64,000 nt of DNA from JACVRW01 sp034664085. GTDB lineage: Bacteria; Actinomycetota; Thermoleophilia; Solirubrobacterales; Thermoleophilaceae. Below are positions 26,396 to 33,678 of the stretch, piece after piece (the first letter of the stretch is position 1; the number at the start of each line of letters is the position of its first letter). The stretch is from positions 22,865 to 86,864 of the forward strand of contig JAXDII010000075.1 in NCBI GenBank assembly GCA_034664085.1. The letters are read 5' to 3'. Both the position numbers and the translations under genes were made by a program. A model generated the notes under the pieces. The model was not told the origin of the DNA and searched no databases. It was given only the letters and a program-made list of their open reading frames with translations.

Positions 26396-27273
26396 AGGTC
26401 GGGCAGCTCCTGCCGCAGCTCCACCACCGGCGCGAACAGGTCGCCGTGGCGCTCCACGCGCTCCAACACGTCCGGGGCCTCGAACACCAGCGCCGAGGGA
26501 TCCTCCAGCTCCTCCCACGTGACCGGCGTCGACACGGTGGGCCGCTCGCGGGCGCGCAGCGAGTAGACGGCGACGGTGGTCTTGTGCTCGTCGTTCTGGC
26601 TCCAGTCGATCAGCACCTTGCCGCGGCGCAGCTCCTTCTTCTGCTGCGAGACGATCAGCTTCGGGTGCTGCGCCTCCAGGTGGCGCGCGAGCGCGTGCGA
26701 GAGCGCCTTCGTGCCGTGGTCGTAGTCGACGTCCTCGGTGTTCAGCGGCACGTACACCTGGATGCCCTTCGAGCCGGAGGTCTTCGCGAAGCTCTCGAGG
26801 CCGAGCTGCGTGAGGGCGTCGCGCAGGAGGAAGGCTACCTCGCAGCACTCGGGCAGCGCGGCGGGCTCACCGGGGTCGAGGTCGAACGCCATCACCGTGG
26901 GCCGGTCGATGTCGTCCACGAGCGAGAGCGACGGGTGCAGCTCGAGGTCCGCGAGGTTGGCCAGCCAGACCAGCGTCGGCAGGTCGTCGCAGACGCAGTA
27001 CTCGATCTTGTCGACGCGCTCGCGGCGCACCCACTCCGGGGCGTGCGGCGGGCAGCGCTTCTCGTAGAAGAACTTCCCCTCCACGCCGTTCGGGTAGCGC
27101 TTGAGCGTGAGCGGGCGGTCGCGCAGGTGGGGCAGCAGCGCGGGCGCCACGCGCGTGTAGTAGTCGATCACCTGCCCCTTGGTGAAGCCCACCGCGGGGT
27201 ACATGACCTTGTCGAGGTTCGAGAGCGAGAGCCGGCGGCCCTCTACCTCCACCTCGACGCGCGCCGTGGCCAC
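26392..27273 (-). CDS. stand-alone LigD polymerase (PolDom) for NHEJ
   Basis: 293 aa archaeo-eukaryotic primase-type polymerase that fills or adds nucleotides at broken ends. The metal-binding aspartates D131 and D133 are in FDLDPGEP; SGSKGIQVYVPL and VLIDWSQN supply the remaining active-site parts. In mycobacterial LigD this domain is fused to phosphoesterase and ligase; here it is a separate gene starting directly after the Ku stop. Confidence 0.93.
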   Translation of the reverse strand: MATARVEVEVEGRRLSLSNLDKVMYPAVGFTKGQVIDYYTRVAPALLPHLRDRPLTLKRYPNGVEGKFFYEKRCPPHAPEWVRRERVDKIEYCVCDDLPTLVWLANLADLELHPSLSLVDDIDRPTVMAFDLDPGEPAALPECCEVAFLLRDALTQLGLESFAKTSGSKGIQVYVPLNTEDVDYDHGTKALSHALARHLEAQHPKLIVSQQKKELRRGKVLIDWSQNDEHKTTVAVYSLRARERPTVSTPVTWEELEDPSALVFEAPDVLERVERHGDLFAPVVELRQELPDL

Positions 27274-28149
27274 CTAGGACTTCGCGGGAGCCTTCTTCTT
27301 CGCCGGCGCGCGCTTCTTCGCCGGGGCGGCCTTCTTCGCCTGGGTGCTCTTCTTCGGCTTGCTCTGGGCCTTGGCGCCGGCGATGCTCGCCTCCAGCGCC
27401 GCCATCAGGTCGGGCACCCGCTCGGGCTCGCGGGCGGGCTCCTCGATCACGATCGTCTCGCCCTGCGCCTTGCGCTCGATCAGGTCGAGCACGCGCTCGC
27501 GGTACTCGTCGCGGTACTTCTCGGGCTCGAACTCCGCAGACAGGGAGTCGATCAGCTGCCTGGCCATCGCCAGCTCGCGGTCGCTCGTCGCCACGTCGCC
27601 GTCGACGTTCAGCTCGTCGAGCGTGTCCGCTGGGACCACCTCGTCGGCGAACAGCATCGTCTCCATCGCCAGCACGCCGTCGCGCGGGCGGATCGCCACG
27701 AGGTGCTCCTTGGAGCGCAGCACCACGCGCGCCACGGCGACCTTGCCGGCGTCCTCCATCGCGTCCACCAGCAGGCGGTAGGCCTTCGCCGCGCCGGTGT
27801 CGGGGGCGAGGTAGTACGGGTGGTCGTAGTACATCGGGTCGATCTCCTCGAGATCGACGAAGTCCTCGATGTCGATCGTGCGCGACTTCTGGGGCTCGAG
27901 CGCCTCCAGCTCGTCCGGCGAGAGCGTCACGTAGCGGTCCGGGCCGATCTCGTAGCCCTTGACGATCTGCTCGTAGGGGACCTCTTCGCCGTCGGCCCCG
28001 ACGCGCTTCTGGCGCACGCGTGCGCCAGACTCGGAGTCGATCTGGTGGAACCGCACCGTCTTGCGGGAGACCGCGCTGTACAGCTTCACCGGGATGTTGA
28101 CCAGCCCGAAGCTGATCGCGCCGCTCCAGATGGCTCGTGGCATCGCCAT
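27274..28149 (-). CDS. ku: NHEJ DNA end-binding protein Ku
   Basis: 291 aa from ATG 28149. The bacterial Ku core (WSGAISFGLVNIPVKLYSAV, YYLAPDTGAAKAYRLL) forms a homodimeric ring on DNA ends and recruits LigD. A C-terminal Lys/Ala/Pro tail (about the last 35 residues, repeats of APAKK) is the basic extension known to aid DNA binding and sliding. Other in-frame starts are 28143 and 28173; the latter would overlap the ligase gene more. Confidence 0.95.
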   Translation of the reverse strand: MAMPRAIWSGAISFGLVNIPVKLYSAVSRKTVRFHQIDSESGARVRQKRVGADGEEVPYEQIVKGYEIGPDRYVTLSPDELEALEPQKSRTIDIEDFVDLEEIDPMYYDHPYYLAPDTGAAKAYRLLVDAMEDAGKVAVARVVLRSKEHLVAIRPRDGVLAMETMLFADEVVPADTLDELNVDGDVATSDRELAMARQLIDSLSAEFEPEKYRDEYRERVLDLIERKAQGETIVIEEPAREPERVPDLMAALEASIAGAKAQSKPKKSTQAKKAAPAKKRAPAKKKAPAKS

Positions 28150-28154
28150 CAAAG

Positions 28155-29597
28155 TTACCCGCCCGGGCCGCACGGCCCTTCCTCACGCACGCAATCCTGC
28201 GGATCCACGTCGTCGCGCAGGCCCTTGAACGAGGGGGCGCGCATCGTGCCGCTGCGCGTCCATTCGCGCAGCTCGACCCGCGCCACGAGCCGCGGCTCGA
28301 CGAAGATCGAGCCCTTCGGCGGCTGGCGCCCGGTGAACGGCGAGTCGGGTCGGCGCAGCGGCTCGAGCTCGCGCTGCAGCAGGGCGAGGGTCTGCTCGGT
28401 GAAGCCGCTGCCGACCTTGCCCACGTAGACGAGCCGGTCGTCGTCGTACACGCCGCACACGAGCGAGCCGAGCCGGCCGCTGCGCCCGCCCTCGCCCGGC
28501 GTCCAGCCGCCGATCACCACGTCCTGCTCGCAGACGTTCTTGATCTTGAGCCAGGCCGAGCTGCGCCGGCCCGGCTCGTAGGTGGAGTCGAGCCGCTTCG
28601 CGACGATGCCCTCGATGCCGAGCTCGCGCGTGGCACCGAGGAGGGCGCTGCCCTCGCCGCGGTGGTAAGCGGGCGCGCGCCAGGCCGGGCCCTCGAGCTC
28701 GAGCTCCTCGAGCAGCTCGCGCCGCTCCTCGTAGGGCCGTGCCATCGTGGATCGGCCGTCGATGTAGAGCACGTCGAAGGCGACGTAGGTGACCGGGGTG
28801 TCGCGCATGCGCCGCTTGACCGCCGAGTCGGAGGCGAGGTGCATGCGCGACTGGAGCCGCTCGAAGCTGGGCCGGCCCTGCTCGTCCAGGGCCACGATCT
28901 CGCCGTCGAGGATCACCCGCCGCGCGCCCAGCTCGCGCGCCAGCGGCCGCACCTCGGGGTAGCGCGCCGTGAAGTCGGTGAAGTTGCGGCCCTGGAGCGC
29001 GATGTGGCCGTGGTCGCAGAAGACGACCGTGCGGATGCCGTCCCACTTGACCTCGAAGCCCCAGTTCCGCTCGTCGCGCGGGAGCTCTCCCGGCCGGGCC
29101 AGCATCGGCTTGATGCGGTCCGGCATCGGCTCGTACTCGGGATCGTCGGGCGGGTCCATGCGGTGCATGAGCCAGTCCTGGCCGCGCGTCTGAAAGAGCG
29201 CGTAGCGGCCCTTCAGCCGCTCGCCGTGGAAGGTCGCGATCACCTCGTCGTCGCGGAACTTCTCGGCCTCGTAGGTGCCACGGTCCCAGACCCTCATCGT
29301 CCCGGCGCCGTACTCGCCCTTCGGTATGTCGCCCTCGAAGTCGAGGTACTCGAGCGGGTGGTCCTCGGTGTGCACCGCCAGCCGGTTCTCCGCTGGGTGA
29401 GCCGGGATGCCACGCGGCAGCGCCCATGAGGCCAGCACGCCGTCGTGCTCCAGCCGCAGGTCCCAGTGCAGACGGCGGGCGTGGTGCTCCTGGACCACGA
29501 AGCGTCCCTGCGCCGGCTGGCCGTCGCGCCCGCCGCTCGGCTCCGACGTCTTGCCGAAGTCACGCTTGGCGCGGTAGCTCTCGAGCTTCTCCGCCAT
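28155..29597 (-). CDS. ligD: LigD-type DNA ligase with 3'-phosphoesterase domain
   Basis: 480 aa. Residues about 30-150 form the 3'-phosphoesterase domain (EHHARRLHWDLRLEHDG). Residues about 160-370 form the ATP-dependent ligase nucleotidyltransferase with KWDG (adenylated K184), and the rest is an OB fold ending in the WTRSGTMRAPSF region. It seals breaks aligned by Ku. ATG 29597 follows GAGG by nine bases and lies inside the end of the HAD gene (38-base overlap). Confidence 0.95.
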   Translation of the reverse strand: MAEKLESYRAKRDFGKTSEPSGGRDGQPAQGRFVVQEHHARRLHWDLRLEHDGVLASWALPRGIPAHPAENRLAVHTEDHPLEYLDFEGDIPKGEYGAGTMRVWDRGTYEAEKFRDDEVIATFHGERLKGRYALFQTRGQDWLMHRMDPPDDPEYEPMPDRIKPMLARPGELPRDERNWGFEVKWDGIRTVVFCDHGHIALQGRNFTDFTARYPEVRPLARELGARRVILDGEIVALDEQGRPSFERLQSRMHLASDSAVKRRMRDTPVTYVAFDVLYIDGRSTMARPYEERRELLEELELEGPAWRAPAYHRGEGSALLGATRELGIEGIVAKRLDSTYEPGRRSSAWLKIKNVCEQDVVIGGWTPGEGGRSGRLGSLVCGVYDDDRLVYVGKVGSGFTEQTLALLQRELEPLRRPDSPFTGRQPPKGSIFVEPRLVARVELREWTRSGTMRAPSFKGLRDDVDPQDCVREEGPCGPGG

Positions 29598-30261
29598 CGG
29601 GGAGATCCTCACGGGCGAACGGCGTCTCGTCCAGTCCGGCGCGCAGCGCCTCGATCGACTCGAACACCGCCAAGGCGCCTGCCTCGCGCAGCTCCGCCTC
29701 CGAGAAGCCGCCGGTGAGCACGGCGACCGTCTCGATCCCCGCCCGCCCCGCGGCGACGCAGTCCCAGGTGGAATCGCCGACCATCACCGCCTGGTCGGTG
29801 CCGGCCTTCTCCATCGCGGCCCGCACGAGATCCGGCTCGGGCTTGGTCGCGTCCACGTCCCCCGAGTCGGTCCAGTCGTCCACCAGCTCGCGGACGTCGA
29901 GCATGTCGAGGTAGTGCTCCACCTCCTCGGGCTTCGCCGAGCTCGCCAGCACCACGGCGTGGCCGCGTTCGGAGAGGTCCACGATCAGCTCGCGCGCGCC
30001 CTGCAGCGGCTCCACCTCGCCGATCAGCTCCATGTAGAGCGTTTTCTCGGCGGCGCGGATGTCGTCGCCCTTCTCGCTCTCGACCGCCTCGCCGCAGAGA
30101 GACTTCACGAGGTGGTCGCCGCCCATGCCGATGTGCCGGTGGATGCGCCAGAGCGGCAGCACCTCCCCGTGCTGGCGGAAGGCCCGAAACCACGCCAGGA
30201 CGTGGTGGTAGTTCGTGTCGACGAGGGTCCCGTCGATGTCGAGGATCGCGGCGGGCGGCAT
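29560..30261 (-). CDS. HAD-superfamily phosphatase
   Basis: 233 aa beta-phosphoglucomutase/phosphoglycolate phosphatase-like. Motif I is LDIDGTLVDTN, motif II LASSA, motif III the TKPEPD lysine and motif IV VMVGDSTWD. Strong RBS AAAGGAG. As the first gene of the NHEJ operon, a role in removing 2-phosphoglycolate from oxidatively broken DNA ends is attractive but unproven. Confidence 0.88.
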   Translation of the reverse strand: MPPAAILDIDGTLVDTNYHHVLAWFRAFRQHGEVLPLWRIHRHIGMGGDHLVKSLCGEAVESEKGDDIRAAEKTLYMELIGEVEPLQGARELIVDLSERGHAVVLASSAKPEEVEHYLDMLDVRELVDDWTDSGDVDATKPEPDLVRAAMEKAGTDQAVMVGDSTWDCVAAGRAGIETVAVLTGGFSEAELREAGALAVFESIEALRAGLDETPFAREDLPDGGEARELPRQA

Positions 30262-30357
30262 GGCCTCTCCTTTCCCTCGTATATCCGTCCATAACCGGCT
30301 CGAGGGCCGATAAGGCGGGCGGCGGGTGACGAAATCAACCCTGAACGGGTTAGACCG

Positions 30358-30921
30358 ATGAACCACCCCATCCCGCAGCTCCGCCTCCTCGCCATCGTGG
30401 CCGCAGTCTGCGGCGCGACGCTGGCCGCTGCTCCGGCGGCACAGGCCGCACAGGCATGCCCCGCCTCGAATGCCACGCCCGCGAAGGCGAGCAAGCCCGA
30501 GATCGTGCGCGCCACGCTCTGCGAGCTGAACAGCGAGCGGGCGCGCCACGGGCTCAGGCGGGTGTCGCTCAACCGGCGCCTGTCGAGGGCGGCCCGCCGC
30601 CACGCGCGCGACATGGCGCGGCGCAACTATTTCTCCCACGACTCGCTGGGCGGCGGCTCGTTCATCGACCGCATCCGCCGTGAGGGCTACCTCAGGAACG
30701 CCCGCAGCTGGGTGGTCGGGGAGAACCTGGCCTGGGGCAGTCACGGGCACTCCCGCCCGCGCGTGATCATGCAGATGTGGATGAACAGTCCGGGGCACCG
30801 GGCCAACATCCTCAACGCGTCCTTCCGCGAGATCGGCATCGGGGTGGCCTACGACGCGCCGATCGCCGGCGGCGGCAAGCCGGCCGGCACCTATGTGACC
30901 GACTTCGGCTCGCGCGGCTAG
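30358..30921 (+). CDS. secreted CAP-domain (SCP/PR1-like) protein
   Basis: 187 aa. A signal peptide (about 1-31, ending AAQAAQA) is followed by a CAP domain (about 50-187) with CELNSERARHGL, HARDMARRNYFSH, GENLAWG and MNSPGHRANIL. The family is extracellular with unclear activity in bacteria. A small inverted repeat AACCC-TGAAC-GGGTT lies six bases before the ATG. Its stop shares CTAG with the convergent topoisomerase gene. Confidence 0.9.
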   Translation: MNHPIPQLRLLAIVAAVCGATLAAAPAAQAAQACPASNATPAKASKPEIVRATLCELNSERARHGLRRVSLNRRLSRAARRHARDMARRNYFSHDSLGGGSFIDRIRREGYLRNARSWVVGENLAWGSHGHSRPRVIMQMWMNSPGHRANILNASFREIGIGVAYDAPIAGGGKPAGTYVTDFGSRG

Positions 30922-32012
30922 ACCGCGACCTCCTCGAGCTCCTCGGCCAGCTCCTCGGCCAGCTCGACCGCCTCCGAGTCGGTGTCCTTGGCGATCAGGT
31001 CGAGCACGCCCTCCTCGATCGCCCCCTGCAGGTCGGGCCATGCGGCGGTGTCCTCCACCAGGTCGGGCAGGACGCCGGCGATCGTCAGGCCGCCGTCGAA
31101 GCGGTCGAACACGCGCGGATCGATGTACGACGTGCGCGCGACCGTCGGGGTGTTGCCGAGGTAGCGGGCGACCTCCTTCACCGCGCGCGCCTTGGCCCGC
31201 TTGCGCGAGGTCTTCGTCGCGTGGGCGGGTCCGGACACGGCCAGCGCCACGGCCGCCAGCACGGTGCCGCTCCAGGTACGGAAGTCCTTGGCGCTGAAGT
31301 CGCCGCCCGAGGCTTCCTTCACGTACGCGTTGATGTCGGGCGACTTCACGTCGACCCAGCGGCGTCCGTCCTTGTAGGCCAGCAGCTCGTCGCCGCCGCC
31401 GCCGCGGCGGCGCTTCAGCTCGCGCACCAGCGCGGCGATCTCGGGGTCCGCGATCGTCTGGAGCCGCCGTTGGCCGCCCTTGGCCTCGTAGTCGAAGCTG
31501 ACCTCGTCGCCGGAGACGGTCACGTGGCGCTTCTGCATCGTCGCGATCCCGTAGGTGTCGTTCTCCTCGGCGTAGTCCTCCGACCCGATCCGGAAGAAGC
31601 CCCGGTCCAGCAGCCGCACGGCGCACGCGAGCACCTTCTCGCGCGGCATGCCCTTGCGCGCCAGGTCCTTCCCCACGCGCCGGCGCAGCTTCGGCAGGGC
31701 GTGCGCGAAGCCGATCATCGACTCGAACTTCTCCGCGTCGCGGCGCTGTCGCCAGCGGTCGTGGTAGCGGTACTGCTTGCGCCCTGCCGCGTCCATGCCG
31801 GTCGCCTGGATGTGGCCCATCGGATACGGGCAGATCCACACCTCCTCCCAGGCCGGCGGGATCGCCAGCTCGCGGATGCGCTCCAGCACGCTCGGCTCCG
31901 TCACCCGGCGCCCCTCGTCGTCGAGGTACTCGAATCCCTTGCCGCGCCGCCTGCGGCGGATGCCGGTTCCCGAGCAGTCGACTCGCCTCAGTCTCGCCAC
32001 GCGCCCTCCCAT
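30918..32012 (-). CDS. DNA topoisomerase IB
   Basis: 364 aa poxvirus/bacterial type IB topoisomerase that relaxes supercoils through a 3'-phosphotyrosyl intermediate. N-terminal RLRRVDCSG and RGKGFEYLDDEGRRV, then RKQYRYHDRW, FRIGSEDYAEENDTYG and the catalytic Y296 in TSYIDPRV. The ATG at 32012 overlaps the ATG of the divergent flavodoxin-like gene within a single CATG; GTG 32000 is an equally plausible start. Confidence 0.92.
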   Translation of the reverse strand: MGGRVARLRRVDCSGTGIRRRRRGKGFEYLDDEGRRVTEPSVLERIRELAIPPAWEEVWICPYPMGHIQATGMDAAGRKQYRYHDRWRQRRDAEKFESMIGFAHALPKLRRRVGKDLARKGMPREKVLACAVRLLDRGFFRIGSEDYAEENDTYGIATMQKRHVTVSGDEVSFDYEAKGGQRRLQTIADPEIAALVRELKRRRGGGGDELLAYKDGRRWVDVKSPDINAYVKEASGGDFSAKDFRTWSGTVLAAVALAVSGPAHATKTSRKRAKARAVKEVARYLGNTPTVARTSYIDPRVFDRFDGGLTIAGVLPDLVEDTAAWPDLQGAIEEGVLDLIAKDTDSEAVELAEELAEELEEVAV

Positions 32013-32589
32013 GCCCGCTTGGAGTAGCGGGCAATCCTCCTGGGAACGTGGCCGCGTGGTGATCGAGGCGCTCGAGGGGCACGGCGTGGACACGGACACG
32101 GTCCGCGTGGTGGGCCACGACGTGAAGCCGGGAGTGACCTCGGACGAGGGCGACGGCGACGAGTGGCCCGCGATACGCGAGCGGGTGCTGGCGGCGGAGA
32201 TCCTGGTCGTGGCCAGCCCGACCTGGCTGGGCCGGCCATCCAGCGTCGCCCAGCGGGTGCTCGAGCGCATGGACGCGCTGCTCTCCGAGACCGACGACGA
32301 GGGCCGGCCGGTGGCCTACAACCGCGTCGCGGGGGTGGTGGTGACGGGCAACGAGGACGGCGCGCACCACGTGATCAGCGAGATCGCCGGTGCGCTGATC
32401 GACGTGAGCTACACGATCCCCGGCCAGGCGTGGACCTACTGGAACCGCGGTCCCGGTCCGGGCGACAGCTACCTCGACACCGACGCGGGCAAGGACTGGT
32501 CCCACAAGACCGGCCGCGCCGCGGCGTCGAACCTCGTCGCGGCCGCGTGCGCCCTGGCGGAGCGCCCGGTGCCGGCGCCGCCCGACTAG
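32011..32589 (+). CDS. flavodoxin/NADPH-dependent FMN reductase-like, N-terminally shortened
   Basis: 192 aa. From about residue 20 it follows the actinobacterial flavodoxin family closely (HDVKPG, DGDEWPAIRERVLAAEILVVASPTW, GNEDGAHHV, TYWN). The first beta strand and phosphate-binding loop, normally something like VCTLKPSPxxSSS, are replaced by PAWSSGQSSWERGRVV. FMN binding may therefore be impaired, or the real N-terminus may be encoded inside the divergent topoisomerase 5' end. A 7-bp hairpin (32013-32019/32026-32032) covers the first codons. GTG 32056 is an alternative start. Confidence 0.6.
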   Translation: MPAWSSGQSSWERGRVVIEALEGHGVDTDTVRVVGHDVKPGVTSDEGDGDEWPAIRERVLAAEILVVASPTWLGRPSSVAQRVLERMDALLSETDDEGRPVAYNRVAGVVVTGNEDGAHHVISEIAGALIDVSYTIPGQAWTYWNRGPGPGDSYLDTDAGKDWSHKTGRAAASNLVAAACALAERPVPAPPD

Positions 32590-33392
32590 CTCGGCGGCGG
32601 GAAGGCCTGGGCGAGCTGGTCCAGCAGCGCCTGGTCGCGCGCCGCGGTCGCGCGCGAGCGCATCTCCAGGTCGAGCGCGTCGCCGCCGGGCAGCGCCACC
32701 ACCCCGCCGGCCTCGCGGACGATCAGCTGGGCGGCGGCGACGTCGACCGAACGCACCTCGCGCAGGGTGATCATCGCGTCGAGGCGGCCGCCGGCGACCA
32801 GGCACATCGAGGCGGCGACCGAGCCCAGCGCCCGCAGGCGCCGGGCGCCGAGCGAGCCGAGCGCCTCGGCCGCGGCCGCAACCCGCTCCGGGCGCGCCGT
32901 CTCCAGGCCCAGCAGCTCCAGCGGCCCCGGCTCTAGCACGGCGAGCCGCTCGCCGTCGCAGAAGGCCCCCTCGCCGCGCACCGCCCACCAGTCGCGCACG
33001 GGCGTCAGCTCCGCCACGAAGCCCACCTCCACGTCCTGCATGCGCGCGCCCGACGCCACAGCGATCGACACGCAGGCGAACGGCAGGCCGCGCTTGGCGT
33101 TGACCGAGCCGTCCACGGGGTCCACGACCACGCGCGCGTCCGCCGAGCCGCCGCCGATCGCCACCTCGCCGCGCTCCTCCGAGACCGCCACGAGCGGCAC
33201 GCCGAACGCCTCCAGCTCGGCGAACACGGCATCCTCAGCGGCCTTGTCCACGGCCAGCGTGGTGTCCCCGCCCTCGCCCTCGCCGTGCGGCACGGAACGC
33301 TCGGCGGTGGTCCCCATGTCGGCGACGGCCGCGCGCGCCGCGTGAGCCGCGCGGCGGCAGAGCGCGAGCCAGTCGGAGTCCGGGAGCGCCAT
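32586..33392 (-). CDS. inositol monophosphatase-family phosphatase
   Basis: 268 aa Mg2+-dependent sugar/inositol phosphatase. The metal motif DPVDGSVNAKRGLPF and the C-terminal SVDVAAAQLIVREAGG are visible; the E of the first metal motif is in SEERGE. Candidates include inositol-1-phosphatase, fructose-1,6-bisphosphatase or CysQ-like activities. TAGGAT lies eight bases before the ATG. Its stop shares CTAG with the convergent flavodoxin gene. Confidence 0.88.
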   Translation of the reverse strand: MALPDSDWLALCRRAAHAARAAVADMGTTAERSVPHGEGEGGDTTLAVDKAAEDAVFAELEAFGVPLVAVSEERGEVAIGGGSADARVVVDPVDGSVNAKRGLPFACVSIAVASGARMQDVEVGFVAELTPVRDWWAVRGEGAFCDGERLAVLEPGPLELLGLETARPERVAAAAEALGSLGARRLRALGSVAASMCLVAGGRLDAMITLREVRSVDVAAAQLIVREAGGVVALPGGDALDLEMRSRATAARDQALLDQLAQAFPPPS

Positions 33393-33457
33393 GGCGACCC
33401 ATCCTAGGCCGCGGTTGCGGCGCCCGCCGGCCGCCCTGCGCGATATTGGGCGGCGGC

Positions 33458-33637
33458 ATGTGCATGCAGTGCATGGCAGGCGCGATGACCGCGGTGGGGG
33501 CCGCCTCGGGGGCGCGCGCGTATCTCGGCAGCCGCCGTTCCGCTTGGCTCACCCCAGCGCGGCTGCGGGCGCTCACGATCGCGCTTGCCGTCGCGGCGCT
33601 GGTCGCGTCGGCGACGTTGCTGAGCGGGTCGGGCTGA
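33458..33637 (+). CDS. small cysteine-containing membrane protein
   Basis: 59 aa. N-terminal MCMQCMAGAMTAVGAASGAR holds a CxxC pair inside a small-residue helix, followed by a basic turn (GSRRSAWLTPARLR) and one transmembrane helix (about 38-55). I recognise similar short proteins in related actinobacteria; function unknown. Start chosen at the ATG preceding the CxxC. Confidence 0.55.
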   Translation: MCMQCMAGAMTAVGAASGARAYLGSRRSAWLTPARLRALTIALAVAALVASATLLSGSG

Positions 33638-33678
33638 GCCCCGATCGCTGCGGCAGGCGCGGCGTATCCTAGGTCGGC

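Noticed and set aside
29560..32988. A 1142-codon open frame on the minus strand spanning HAD, CAP, topoisomerase and phosphatase genes
   Set aside because: It is an artefact of very high GC with few stops. Only its last ~233 codons (the HAD protein) have family motifs; the rest is antisense or out of frame to recognisable genes.
33391..33672. 93-codon plus-strand frame overlapping the small CxxC protein
   Set aside because: Arg/Gly-rich reading out of frame with the more protein-like 59-aa gene.
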